Assembly: GCA_002452555.1 (NCBI GenBank)
Contig: DKER01000109.1
Coordinates: 1 to 18,384, forward strand
Origin: Fidelibacterota bacterium UBA6817
GTDB lineage: Bacteria; Fidelibacterota; Fidelibacteria; Fidelibacterales; Fidelibacteraceae
Reading direction: 5' to 3'
DNA: 18,384 nucleotides
Below are positions 8,117-16,737 of the stretch, one piece after another. The position numbers were made by a program, and so were the translations under genes. A model generated the notes under the pieces. It made no database searches. It saw only the letters and a list, made by a program, of their open reading frames with translations, and was not told the origin of the DNA. Position 1 is the first letter of the stretch, and the number at the start of each line of letters is the position of its first letter.

Positions 8117-9894
8117 TGGCAACGTCTCATGATAATAGTCTGACTTCTTTACGCTATTATATCCTGATCGGGATATCCATCATCCTTTTTTCAATTTTAT
8201 TATACAGAATTTATGATCTCCAGATCAGACGCTATTCAGATCTGTCCACAGAAGCCGTGCGCAATATGTACCGCAAATACAACATTCCTGCACCGAGAGG
8301 CATCATATTTGACCGCTATAACAGACCCCTTGTCTTTAATCAGTCCAATTACGATCTGGAAGTATATCCCTTTGAAATCAGCCGGGAAGAACATACATGG
8401 GATGTACTTTCCCGCATTTTGAATGTTTCAGCGGAAGAACTTAAAGAGCGAATGAAAAAAAACATGAACGGGTATTACAGGCCGGCAAAAATTGCTTCAA
8501 GCCTGGATTATCTCACTGTATCCATGATTCAGGAATACCAGCTTGAACTGTCCGGCGTGATTCTTACATCCCGTCCGACGCGTGAATATATTCCCGGTAT
8601 CAATGCGGGACATCTTTTAGGATATATTGCTGAAATTGATCAACGCACAGTGGAATTATTAAGCGGAGAAGGGTACAGATCCGGGGATTACATCGGTGTT
8701 AAAGGCATTGAAAAATCATATGAAAAGGAATTACGGGGACATAACGGAACGCGGTTTGTCCGCATCAATGCTTTTGGTATGGACTTTGGTGAAGATTTTT
8801 CGAAAACAGTCCCTGTAACACCGGGAAACGACCTGTATTTGACCATCAACCTGGATCTGCAGAAGTACGTTGAATCTCAGAATGATTCGTTGCCTTACTC
8901 TGTTGTTGTCATTGATTACACCAATGGTGAGATTCATGCCATGGCATCACAACCTGATTTTAATCCTGCCATTTTTTCCGGAACGGTTTCCCAGGAAGCA
9001 TGGTTTGCTTTATTGAATGATCCGGCGAAACCTTTAATAAACAGGACCGTACAAGGCCTGTATCCTCCCGGTTCAATTTATAAAATGATTGCTGCAATAG
9101 CAGCTCTGGATGAAAATGTCATTTCCCCTGACCGTAAGTATCACTGCTCCGGCTCGTATAGACTGGGAAGGCGGGTTTTTAAATGCTGGAAAGAAGCCGG
9201 TCATGGTTCAATGGATATGGTGAGTGCAATTGAAAATTCCTGTAATGTCTATTTTTATAATATAATACAGGAGGTCGGCCTGGAACGGTGGGTTCGGTAT
9301 AGTCAGAAATTTCAAGTAGGCACATTAACGGGAATTGATATTCCGGAAGAGAAAATCGGGAATTTGCCTGATCAAAAATATTTGGACGGGAAATACGGGA
9401 AGAACGGCTGGACAAGCGGATTGTTGTTGAATATGGTGATCGGCCAGGGAGATCTGGTCATCACGCCTATAGATATGTCCCGTTATATTTGTGCGCTGGC
9501 AACCCGGGGGAAAATTATTACGCCCCATGTGGGACGGGCTGTTTTTAATAAAAATGATGAAACGTTAAAATTTTTGTCCTTCCCTTCAGACTCTATCTCC
9601 GGTATTAATGCCCGAACATGGGATTTGATTGAAAAAGGAATGCGGCAGGTTATTGCCGGAGCGAACGGAACAGCGAAAATTGCTGAAATAAAAGGATTGA
9701 AAATGCACGGGAAAACCGGAACCGCGCAGAATCCTCATGGTGAAGCCCATGGCTGGTTTATCGGTTATTCTGCAAACCCTCTCTTTCCGTATGCCATTGT
9801 CGTTTTTGTTGAAAACGGTAAATCAGGAAGCAGTTCTGCCGCGCCGATAGCAAAACGAATCATGAATTATTACTGGAAAGCGAGTTCATTCTGA
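8116..9894 (+). CDS. mrdA: Penicillin-binding protein 2, elongasome transpeptidase (MrdA/PbpA)
   Basis: Class B penicillin-binding protein: the D,D-transpeptidase that cross-links the glycan strands made by RodA during cell elongation. One N-terminal membrane helix (about 14-33) is followed by the pedestal region with NIPAPRGIIFDRYNRPL (56-72). Active-site motifs are complete: SIYK (nucleophile S320, K323), SCN (375-377) and KTGT (533-536). Total length is 592 aa, typical for PBP2. C344, C357, H363 and C376 occur just before and at the SxN motif; the last three have the same spacing as the Asp365, His371 and Cys384 zinc ligands of E. coli PBP2, and C344 fits Asp350 with a two-residue gap. A structural zinc is therefore likely (inference). 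The gene overlaps the mreD stop by 1 nt and rodA begins 1 nt after its TGA. An FtsI identity is unlikely given the mre and rodA neighbours. Confidence 0.97.
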   Translation: MATSHDNSLTSLRYYILIGISIILFSILLYRIYDLQIRRYSDLSTEAVRNMYRKYNIPAPRGIIFDRYNRPLVFNQSNYDLEVYPFEISREEHTWDVLSRILNVSAEELKERMKKNMNGYYRPAKIASSLDYLTVSMIQEYQLELSGVILTSRPTREYIPGINAGHLLGYIAEIDQRTVELLSGEGYRSGDYIGVKGIEKSYEKELRGHNGTRFVRINAFGMDFGEDFSKTVPVTPGNDLYLTINLDLQKYVESQNDSLPYSVVVIDYTNGEIHAMASQPDFNPAIFSGTVSQEAWFALLNDPAKPLINRTVQGLYPPGSIYKMIAAIAALDENVISPDRKYHCSGSYRLGRRVFKCWKEAGHGSMDMVSAIENSCNVYFYNIIQEVGLERWVRYSQKFQVGTLTGIDIPEEKIGNLPDQKYLDGKYGKNGWTSGLLLNMVIGQGDLVITPIDMSRYICALATRGKIITPHVGRAVFNKNDETLKFLSFPSDSISGINARTWDLIEKGMRQVIAGANGTAKIAEIKGLKMHGKTGTAQNPHGEAHGWFIGYSANPLFPYAIVVFVENGKSGSSSAAPIAKRIMNYYWKASSF

Positions 9895-9895
9895 T

Positions 9896-11149
9896 ATGTT
9901 AAAGCTGAAAGATATGGAAGAAAAATTTGCCGAGCTGGATTATGTAACACTGGGTATTGTGTTGTCTCTCACCGTTTTCGGACTGATATCCATTTACAGC
10001 GCCTCAAGTTTTGCGTCTGAATCCGGATGGTCATTTCAGTTTATCATCCAATTTATATCATTATTTTTGGGGATAGGTTTTTTAACGGTTATCTATTTTA
10101 CCCCCAAACAATTTCTTTTGGACAAGGCATGGCTTTTTTATGTCTTTGGAGTCATGCTTCTGATCCTTCCATTTTTTCTCTCAAGTGATTCTGCCGAAAC
10201 GAACCGGTGGATAGATCTGGGTTTTGTTAAACTTCAACCCTCAGAGTTTATGAAATTCTTCTTAATTATTATTCTTGCCCGCTACTTTTCCATAACCCGC
10301 AATTCTACGGATTCCTTTGTTTATGTAATCAAACCGTTTTTTCTTACCCTAATACCGTTTTCTATGGTATTTATTCAACCCGATCTGGGAACATCCCTGG
10401 TTTATATTGCTGTTTTTATTGGTATGCTTTTTGCCAGCGGTATACGGATTTATTATATTTTTCTTTTGGTTGCACCGCTTATCACGATTGTTGCAGCATT
10501 TCATCTTACTGCTTTTACGATATGGGGAATTTTTCTGGGGATCATTGTATTCTACAACCAAACAAACTTATTTTCATCAGTGGGAGTCTTTATTGGGAAT
10601 ATTGCTGCAGGATTGATAACGCCCCTGGTGTGGAACCATTTAAAACCCTATCAGCAAACGAGAATCCTGACAATGTTCAACGCTGATCTTGACCCCCTAG
10701 GAGCCGGCTATCAAGTCCTCCAGTCGCAGATTGCCATTGGATCGGGAGGACTAAAAGGCAAAGGATTTCTGGCGGGCACACAAACCCATCTCCGCTTTCT
10801 TCCTGAGCAACATACGGATTTCATTTTTTCAGTCATTGCTGAAGAATTCGGCTTTATTATGGTTGCAATTCTTTTCATTCTCTTTTTTATCCTGTTTATT
10901 CGTTGGTTTGCCATGGCTTTTAAAGCGAGGGACAAATTTGGTGCCATGTTGGTTATCGGGGGTACGGTAGCTTTGTTGTTTCACTTTTTTATCAATATCG
11001 GAATGACTGTCGGACTTTTGCCCGTTACCGGAAAACCCTTACCCTTTCTCAGTTACGGAGGAAGTTTTCTTGTAACCTGTTTTGGACTGGTAGGTATTAT
11101 TCTGAACGGTAATTCCGAACAAATTCCCCGGGTACCGACTTTTCGCTAA
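9896..11149 (+). CDS. rodA: SEDS peptidoglycan glycosyltransferase RodA
   Basis: Polytopic inner-membrane glycosyltransferase of the SEDS family that polymerises lipid II into glycan strands together with PBP2. The signature regions are RWIDLGFVKLQPSEFMK (104-120), QPDLGTS (161-167), PLGAGYQVLQSQIAIGSGG (267-285) and FLPEQHTDFIFSVIAEEFG (301-319). D308 in the HTDFIF loop corresponds to the conserved aspartate needed for activity. The C-terminal GKPLPFLSYGGS element is also present. About ten hydrophobic helices are visible. At 417 aa it is somewhat longer than E. coli RodA (370), mainly through the loop and helix region around 180-250. It ends the elongasome cluster and no hairpin terminator follows, so transcription may continue into smpB. 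Confidence 0.97.
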   Translation: MLKLKDMEEKFAELDYVTLGIVLSLTVFGLISIYSASSFASESGWSFQFIIQFISLFLGIGFLTVIYFTPKQFLLDKAWLFYVFGVMLLILPFFLSSDSAETNRWIDLGFVKLQPSEFMKFFLIIILARYFSITRNSTDSFVYVIKPFFLTLIPFSMVFIQPDLGTSLVYIAVFIGMLFASGIRIYYIFLLVAPLITIVAAFHLTAFTIWGIFLGIIVFYNQTNLFSSVGVFIGNIAAGLITPLVWNHLKPYQQTRILTMFNADLDPLGAGYQVLQSQIAIGSGGLKGKGFLAGTQTHLRFLPEQHTDFIFSVIAEEFGFIMVAILFILFFILFIRWFAMAFKARDKFGAMLVIGGTVALLFHFFINIGMTVGLLPVTGKPLPFLSYGGSFLVTCFGLVGIILNGNSEQIPRVPTFR

Positions 11150-11154
11150 GTAAT

Positions 11155-11182
11155 TGGACAAATCCCCTTTTCCCTTTAAATT
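11155..11182 (+). promoter_or_regulatory. smpB: Possible promoter for smpB in the rodA-smpB gap
   Basis: TGGACA (11155-11160, 5 of 6 to the -35 consensus) lies 16 nt before TAAATT (11177-11182, 4 of 6 to the -10). Transcription would begin at about the smpB ATG (11189), giving a leaderless or nearly leaderless message, and no Shine-Dalgarno site is seen in the gap. The match is modest and the gap is only 39 bp, so readthrough from rodA is an equally good explanation. Confidence 0.25.
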
Positions 11183-11188
11183 CTGCCT

Positions 11189-11638
11189 ATGTTAAAAGTC
11201 GTAGTAACAAATCGTCGAGCCTTTCATGATTATCATATCATAGAAACGTTTGAAGCAGGATTACATCTTACCGGATCGGAAGTTAAATCGATTCGTGAGG
11301 GAAAGATCAGTCTGAAAGAATCATACTGTTATTTTATGGAAGGTGAACTGTTTCTTCTCCAGTGTCATATGGCCACCTATTCTCATATCGGATATGAAGA
11401 ACACGATCCCTTAAGGCCCCGTAAATTGTTGCTCCACAGAGATGAACTGCGAAAATTGAGAAAGAAAAAAGAAGAGGGCGGATTGACAATCGTACCTTTA
11501 AAAGTTTACTGGAGCAAGAATCATCTTAAAACTGAAATTGCTCTGGTTAAAGGGAAAAAGCTCTATGATAAACGGGACGATTTGGCCAAAAAAGAAACAC
11601 AGCGCACATTAGAGAGAATGCTAAAAAACAGAAGGTAA
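11189..11638 (+). CDS. smpB: SsrA-binding protein SmpB
   Basis: RNA-binding partner of tmRNA that carries it into stalled ribosomes for trans-translation. The 149 residues show the complete family pattern: VVVTNRRAFHDYHIIETFEAG (4-24), LTGSEVKSIREGKISLKESY (27-46), the central HMATYSHIGYEEHDPLRPRKLL region, and the basic C-terminal tail (KKLYDKRDDLAKKE, 123-136) that enters the mRNA channel. Length is normal. The start at 11189 gives the usual N-terminus, but no ribosome site is visible. tmRNA itself (ssrA) is not in the window. tyrS follows after 3 nt. Confidence 0.97.
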   Translation: MLKVVVTNRRAFHDYHIIETFEAGLHLTGSEVKSIREGKISLKESYCYFMEGELFLLQCHMATYSHIGYEEHDPLRPRKLLLHRDELRKLRKKKEEGGLTIVPLKVYWSKNHLKTEIALVKGKKLYDKRDDLAKKETQRTLERMLKNRR

Positions 11639-11641
11639 GAA

Positions 11642-12850
11642 ATGACAAAAATTCCCGGTTTGAATGAGCAGATGGATTTAATAAAAAAGGGATCAGAGGA
11701 AATTTTACCGGAAGAGGAACTGGTAAGAAAAGTGGAAAAATCCATTAAAACCCAAAAACCTTTACGGATCAAACTCGGGGCGGATCCAAGCCGGCCGGAT
11801 TTACATATCGGACACGGTGTTGTATTGAATAAACTTCGGGAATTTCAGGATCTGGGGCATCAGGCGGTTTTGATTATCGGTGATTTTACGGCCATGATCG
11901 GAGATCCGTCGGGAAAAAGTAAAACACGCCCTGCTCTTACACTGTCGGAAACCCGTGAAAATGCACAGTCCTATTTTGATCAGGCAGGAATTATCCTTGA
12001 CCGGGAAAGACTGGAAATTCACTACAATTCAGACTGGCTAAACAAACTCACATTTGAAGACGTGATTGTCTTGTCGTCAAAATATACAGTCGCCCGTATG
12101 CTGGAGCGGGATGATTTTGCCAAACGATACAGCGAAGGGATTGCCATATCGGTTCATGAATTGATGTATCCTCTGGCCCAGGCTTATGACAGTTATGCAA
12201 TCCGGTCAGATATTGAAATCGGCGGAACCGATCAGAAATTCAACTTTCTGGTTGCCAGAGATATTCAAAGGGAATACGGTCAGGAGCCGCAGGTCATTCT
12301 TACGATGCCCATTCTTGAAGGGACAGACGGCGTGGAAAAAATGTCCAAATCTCTTGGAAACTATATTGCCCTTACGGATACCCCTGAAGAGATGTATGGT
12401 AAAACACTGTCAATACCGGATGAACTGATTCTACGGTATTTCACCTTGACAACGGGTTTGCCGCCGGATAAAATTGCCGGCGTAAAAAGCGATTTAGAGG
12501 CCGGAAAAAACCCCAGGGATGCAAAACATGATCTGGCGTGGCATATTACGCGGCGCTATTATTCTCCGGAAGAAGCCGATAAGGCCAGAGCTCATTTCAA
12601 TCAGGTTTTTGTTAAAGGCGGCGCGCCTGATGATATGGAAGAATACACACCGGATGCAGATGAAACAATCCTGAAGATTCTTACAGCTTCCGGAATGGCT
12701 GAAACCGGTGCGGAAGCCAAACGGCTGATCAAACAGGGCGCCGTTTCTCTGGACGGAGAGAAAATGACAGATATGCTTGCTGTTCCTTCCTTTGCAGGGG
12801 AGGCTGTATTAAAAATCGGCAAACGAAAATTTCTCAAATTAAAAAAGTGA
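11642..12850 (+). CDS. tyrS: Tyrosyl-tRNA synthetase (TyrZ-type, S4 domain)
   Basis: Class I aminoacyl-tRNA synthetase that charges tRNA-Tyr. Nucleotide-binding motifs are HIGH (55-58, within LGADPSRPDLHIGHG) and KMSKS (233-237), with the tyrosine pocket around IEIGGTDQKFN (191-201). A C-terminal S4 RNA-binding domain spans about 335-402 (AKRLIKQGAVSLDGEKM). Length of 402 aa and the LGADPSRPDLHIGH form place it with the shorter TyrZ/TyrRS-2 type and not the E. coli TyrS type. A ribosome site GAAGG lies 6 nt before the ATG, partly inside the end of smpB. Coupling with smpB by a 3-nt gap suggests co-transcription. I see no T-box leader. Confidence 0.97.
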   Translation: MTKIPGLNEQMDLIKKGSEEILPEEELVRKVEKSIKTQKPLRIKLGADPSRPDLHIGHGVVLNKLREFQDLGHQAVLIIGDFTAMIGDPSGKSKTRPALTLSETRENAQSYFDQAGIILDRERLEIHYNSDWLNKLTFEDVIVLSSKYTVARMLERDDFAKRYSEGIAISVHELMYPLAQAYDSYAIRSDIEIGGTDQKFNFLVARDIQREYGQEPQVILTMPILEGTDGVEKMSKSLGNYIALTDTPEEMYGKTLSIPDELILRYFTLTTGLPPDKIAGVKSDLEAGKNPRDAKHDLAWHITRRYYSPEEADKARAHFNQVFVKGGAPDDMEEYTPDADETILKILTASGMAETGAEAKRLIKQGAVSLDGEKMTDMLAVPSFAGEAVLKIGKRKFLKLKK

Positions 12851-12860
12851 ACAGATTTAT

Positions 12861-15101
12861 ATGCATTTAATTATATCCTGCCTCATTTTACTGCTCCTTA
12901 TAATACCGGTTAACGGGTTGTCTGCTGATTATATATGGCCGACAAATGCCCCCCGATTGTTGAGCGGCACATTTGGCGAAACAAGAAGCAGTCATTTTCA
13001 TTCAGGGATTGACATTAAAACATGGGCCCGGGGAGGTTACGAATGCTATGCTCCTGCAGACGGTTATATTGAACGGGTTGTTATCAGTCCGTCCGGATAC
13101 GGGAAAGCCCTTTATATTCGACTTGATGATGACAGAATTGTTGTTTTTGCCCATCTTGATTCTTTCAGGGGAAGACTGGCATCCTGGATTCTTGGCGAGC
13201 AACAGAGGACAAAGAAGGTCTTTATTAACAAACGCTTTGAACCGGGCGAATTTTCCGTTCGAAAAGGGGATCTTGTTGCCTTGTCCGGCCATTCGGGAAC
13301 AGTTGTTCCCCATATCCATTTCGAATTGCGAGATTCTTCAAACTATCCCATAAATCCTCTTCTGAATGGTTTTTCTATTGACGATAAGGTACCTCCCGAA
13401 CCGGTAGAAATTGCTTTTATTCCCCTTACGCCGGAAACCCGTGTCAATGGTTCAAAAGAAGGGTTGATCTTTCCTCTGCGTGAAGAAGGAAAACAAAAAT
13501 ATGTGATTGGCGATACGGTGTACGTTCAGGGAACAGTGGGTGTAAGTTTAAAGGCCTGGGACAAAGGCAATTATCCCCATAACCGAAACGGGGTTTACTC
13601 CATAACCCTGTATCACAACGGGCGGGAGATTTTTGAATCCCGTTTTGACCGATTGGATTGGAATCAAACCCATTGGATGCACGAAGACCGGCATTATCGG
13701 CTTGCATACGAGGGAAATGGGGTTTTTTATACCCTTTATTCATTTAATTCAACACAGGATATGTCTTTTTACCGGAATGGTTCAAAAGGGCACCTGGAAA
13801 TTACGGAAGGGATCCATAATCTGGTTATTCAGGTGCGGGATGCCAACGGAAACCGATCCGGTGTTCAGGTCATTCTGAAAGGTAAAGAGGCGTATGGTCA
13901 AGTTGTTCATGCTGACCGGGATGATGATAACATCATTGTTACAATTGACTCCCTTTTTGCGGAAAGGGAACCGGACGCTGATCTATTAATTGAGCGGTAC
14001 AATCCGTACGGATTTAAGGAAGCAAACGTGCAGCGGGCTCTTTCAACGGCCGTGAATAACCGTTTAAAACTTAAGGCAAACCGGGATGAAAATTATGTGT
14101 TGTCCATTAAAGCCATCCCTCCGTTCCGTCCTGCAACCCAACCCTATTTGTTTTATCAATTCTCTCCGGAAGAACATCCCGGGCCGGAACTGGAAATCAT
14201 TCCGCGCCACTTCTCTTCCGGATTGATGTTCGAAATTCTCTCAAACCGTGTCCTTCCATCCTCAATGCAAATTTCATTGGAGGGAGACAGCTGTTTGCCG
14301 CTGACCTGTGAAATTGTGGATGTTAACCGTGCCCTGACATCGATTATACCTCCGGATGTTTTCGAGAAATATCACAGTCTTAAGATTTATGAATATCGCC
14401 ATCATGAATGGAACAGTATCTGGAATATTTCACCGGTTATAATCAGATCCGAAAATCGTAAATCTTTCCGGTCGGCAGATGATAAACTGGGAGTGATCAT
14501 TCCTGAGAATACTTTTTTCAGGGATGTTGTTTCATGGATTCAAACTGAGAAATCCGGAGAAACCCCGGAAGGCGGTGAATTTGTTTCAGACCTCTATTCC
14601 CTGCATCCCATGGATCAGCCTCTTCACGGATCAATTAGTATTGCATTGAGGACAGATCCCACATGGCCATGGCATGAAGAAACAGGTTTGTATCGCAGCA
14701 ACGGAGACGGGAAATGGTCCCTTGTTCAGGCTGATCCTGAAGAAGAAAGAGACTATTACCGGGCTTCCATCAAAACGTGCGGAACGTTTGCTTTATTGCG
14801 GGATTATGCACCGCCTGTCATTGAAAAAAGTTTCCCGGATAACGGCGGTCGTTATTCTTTAAAAGATCTTAAACGTGCCTGGTGTGAAGTGTCAGACAAT
14901 CTGAGCGGAATAGATCCTTACAAAGCGGATGTAACCCTGAATGGGATATGGATGGTATATTATTACAATGCTCCAACAAAAGTTTTCACAATGGATTTTC
15001 CCTCAAGATTGACGCCGGGGGACCATACAATAACCTGGAAAATATGGGATAAAGCAGGCCACGAGCAGAAAAAAATCATTAAATTCACACTCATAGATTA
15101 A
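12861..15101 (+). CDS. Secreted M23-family (LytM-type) peptidase with long Ig-like C-terminal region, 746 aa
   Basis: Predicted exported zinc endopeptidase acting on peptidoglycan cross-bridges. A signal peptide occupies about residues 1-22 (hydrophobic core LIISCLILLLLII, cut after GLSA). The M23 domain follows at once (about 25-185) with an intact site: H47 and D51 in SSHFHSGID, H98 in the FAHLD segment, and H151 and H153 in PHIHFELR. Next is an Ig-like domain of the kind seen after M23 domains in Bacteroidota (about 195-345, with VSLKAWDKGNYP and GIHNLVIQVRDANGNRSG). Residues about 350-640 have no motif I recognise. The last 96 (651-746, PPVIEKSFPDNGG, SDNLSGID, ITWKIWDKAGHE) form another Ig-like domain. 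It starts 10 nt after the tyrS stop with no obvious ribosome site. Closeness to mre and rodA suggests, but does not show, a role in side-wall growth. Confidence 0.88.
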   Translation: MHLIISCLILLLLIIPVNGLSADYIWPTNAPRLLSGTFGETRSSHFHSGIDIKTWARGGYECYAPADGYIERVVISPSGYGKALYIRLDDDRIVVFAHLDSFRGRLASWILGEQQRTKKVFINKRFEPGEFSVRKGDLVALSGHSGTVVPHIHFELRDSSNYPINPLLNGFSIDDKVPPEPVEIAFIPLTPETRVNGSKEGLIFPLREEGKQKYVIGDTVYVQGTVGVSLKAWDKGNYPHNRNGVYSITLYHNGREIFESRFDRLDWNQTHWMHEDRHYRLAYEGNGVFYTLYSFNSTQDMSFYRNGSKGHLEITEGIHNLVIQVRDANGNRSGVQVILKGKEAYGQVVHADRDDDNIIVTIDSLFAEREPDADLLIERYNPYGFKEANVQRALSTAVNNRLKLKANRDENYVLSIKAIPPFRPATQPYLFYQFSPEEHPGPELEIIPRHFSSGLMFEILSNRVLPSSMQISLEGDSCLPLTCEIVDVNRALTSIIPPDVFEKYHSLKIYEYRHHEWNSIWNISPVIIRSENRKSFRSADDKLGVIIPENTFFRDVVSWIQTEKSGETPEGGEFVSDLYSLHPMDQPLHGSISIALRTDPTWPWHEETGLYRSNGDGKWSLVQADPEEERDYYRASIKTCGTFALLRDYAPPVIEKSFPDNGGRYSLKDLKRAWCEVSDNLSGIDPYKADVTLNGIWMVYYYNAPTKVFTMDFPSRLTPGDHTITWKIWDKAGHEQKKIIKFTLID

Positions 15102-15117
15102 TAATTGGTAAGCATGA

Positions 15118-15522
15118 ATGAAAAACAACAATCATGATGATTTGATACGGGAAGCGGTGATCATTCGGGAGAAAGCCCATGCGCCTTATTCCCGCTTCAG
15201 AGTAGGTGCAGCACTCAAAGGAAAAAGCGGAAAGATTTTTTTAGGAGTTAATGTAGAAAGCAGTTCGTACGGACTGTCTGTCTGTGCAGAGCGGAATGCT
15301 GTTGCTGCGGCCGTAGCAAACGGGGAAAAGTCCTTTGAAGCCATAGCAGTCAGCAGTCTTGGCGGTGTGAGTCCCTGCGGCGCATGCCGGCAAGTCCTTT
15401 GGGATGTTTGTGGCGATATTCCGGTTATAATGATAGATGAGAACGGAGCCGTAACGCGCCAGATGAAAATGTCCGAACTTCTGCCGGCGGCCTTCGAAGA
15501 AAAGAACCTTGCTCATGAATGA
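15118..15522 (+). CDS. cdd: Cytidine deaminase (homotetrameric type)
   Basis: Hydrolytic deaminase converting cytidine and deoxycytidine to uridine and deoxyuridine. The 134 residues hold all expected elements: the substrate-binding HAPYSRFRVGAAL (21-33), catalytic CAE (C56, E58), and PCGACRQ (86-92) whose C87 and C90 complete the three-cysteine zinc site typical of the small tetrameric class. Length fits that class. The ATG at 15118 is chosen; an ATG 4 nt upstream is in another frame and stops after seven codons. Only a weak GGTAAG ribosome site is seen. The end overlaps udk by 8 nt, so these two steps of pyrimidine salvage are probably coupled. Confidence 0.96.
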   Translation: MKNNNHDDLIREAVIIREKAHAPYSRFRVGAALKGKSGKIFLGVNVESSSYGLSVCAERNAVAAAVANGEKSFEAIAVSSLGGVSPCGACRQVLWDVCGDIPVIMIDENGAVTRQMKMSELLPAAFEEKNLAHE

Positions 15523-16153
15523 GTCAGCATGTGTTATGATTGGATTGGCGGGAGGTAGCGGATCGGGAAAAACATCCGTCGCCAAGGCACTTGCACGGGA
15601 TTTTAAGGACAAGGGTGCTATTGTTATTGAGCAGGACTGGTATTACCGGAATATTCCCGATGATTCAAAAATCAATGTTACAGACTGGAACTTTGATCAT
15701 CCTGATTCCGTGGAATTTCCCCTCCTGATCCATCACCTTAAGGAATTGCGGCATGGCCGGGCAGTGGATGCGCCTCAATATGATTATTCTACCCATTCCC
15801 GGAAAAAAGAAACACGGCACATTCTTTCGCAGCCGGTCATTATTCTTGAAGGGATTTTGATTCTGGACAATCCGGAGGTTCGTGATTTAATGGACATTAA
15901 AATTTATGTAGACACCGATGCAGATGTTCGTTTTATCCGGCGTTTGCATCGTGACATACACGAGCGGGGACGAAACGTGGATAATGTTATTACCCAGTAT
16001 TATAAGACCGTTCGTCCCATGCATGAAACGTTTGTAGAGCAGAGTAAAAAATATGCCGACATAATTATTCCGCAGGGGGCTGAAAATTATGTGGCGATTG
16101 ATGTATTAAAAACAAAAATCAAATGGTTATTAAGGGAAGCTCATGGTCGCTGA
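15515..16153 (+). CDS. udk: Uridine kinase (uridine/cytidine kinase)
   Basis: Phosphorylates uridine and cytidine to UMP and CMP. Counted from the ATG at 15515 (212 aa): Walker A GGSGSGKT (13-20), QDWYY (40-44), NFDHPDSVEF (59-68), PQYDYSTHSR (87-96), the LEGIL strand (111-115), VDTDADVRFIRRLHRDIHERGR (132-153) and the C-terminal ADIIIPQGAENYVAIDVL (181-198). These are all uridine kinase landmarks, and phosphoribulokinase is excluded by the short length and the HxR motif context. The frame could start at TTG 15509, or at ATG 15536 just before the P-loop; 15515 gives the usual leader length. It overlaps the cdd stop by 8 nt and the tdk start by 11 nt. Confidence 0.95.
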   Translation: MNESACVMIGLAGGSGSGKTSVAKALARDFKDKGAIVIEQDWYYRNIPDDSKINVTDWNFDHPDSVEFPLLIHHLKELRHGRAVDAPQYDYSTHSRKKETRHILSQPVIILEGILILDNPEVRDLMDIKIYVDTDADVRFIRRLHRDIHERGRNVDNVITQYYKTVRPMHETFVEQSKKYADIIIPQGAENYVAIDVLKTKIKWLLREAHGR

Positions 16154-16712
16154 CTGGTATCCTCATAAAGGGGGCTGGATCGAAGTGATTTGCGGAAGTA
16201 TGTTCAGCGGTAAAACGGAAGAACTGATCCGCAGACTTCGCCGGGCACAAATTGCCAAGCAAAAGGTTGTGGTATTCAAACCGCGGATAGACAACCGGTA
16301 TGATGATGAAAAAATTGTGAGTCACAGCAAGCTGCAACTCCCGAGTATTGTCATTGATAAACCGACAGATATATTACAGCATGCTGTTTTTGCTCAGGTA
16401 ATAGGCATTGATGAAGTGCAGTTTTTTTCAAGTGATATTGTTGAAATTGTTCAGAAGCTCGCTGACAGCGGAAAACGTGTCATTATTGCCGGTCTGGATA
16501 AAGACTATAAAGGAAGGCCTTTTGATCCCATGCCGGATTTATTGTCCGTAGCAGAATATATCACAAAACCGCTGGCAATTTGTATGCGTTGCGGGGCTCC
16601 GGCCAATTATACTCAAAGAATAACAAGTTCGGATAAACTTGTGGAAGTAGGTGCGGATGAATCCTATGAAGCCCGCTGCCGTCACTGTTTTGAACCCCCA
16701 AAAGAAGATTGA
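16143..16712 (+). CDS. tdk: Thymidine kinase (type II, TK1-like)
   Basis: Phosphorylates thymidine and deoxyuridine to dTMP and dUMP. The 189 residues show Walker A GSMFSGKT (18-25), the DEVQFF motif (90-95) with catalytic E91, a GLDKDYKGRPF loop (117-127), and the lasso domain with four zinc cysteines (C147, C150, C179, C182) around YTQR (156-159) and SYEARC (174-179). Length is normal for the family. Its ATG lies 11 nt inside the end of udk in a different frame, indicating translational coupling. With cdd, udk and the transporter 25 nt downstream it forms a pyrimidine nucleoside salvage block. Confidence 0.97.
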   Translation: MVADWYPHKGGWIEVICGSMFSGKTEELIRRLRRAQIAKQKVVVFKPRIDNRYDDEKIVSHSKLQLPSIVIDKPTDILQHAVFAQVIGIDEVQFFSSDIVEIVQKLADSGKRVIIAGLDKDYKGRPFDPMPDLLSVAEYITKPLAICMRCGAPANYTQRITSSDKLVEVGADESYEARCRHCFEPPKED

Positions 16713-16737
16713 AATGTCAAAATAAAGAGGTTTTACC

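Noticed and set aside
15114..15140. ATG 4 nt upstream of the cdd start, considered as an alternative cdd start or a leader peptide
   Set aside because: It is in a different frame and stops after seven codons. No ribosome site or attenuator-like hairpin accompanies it.
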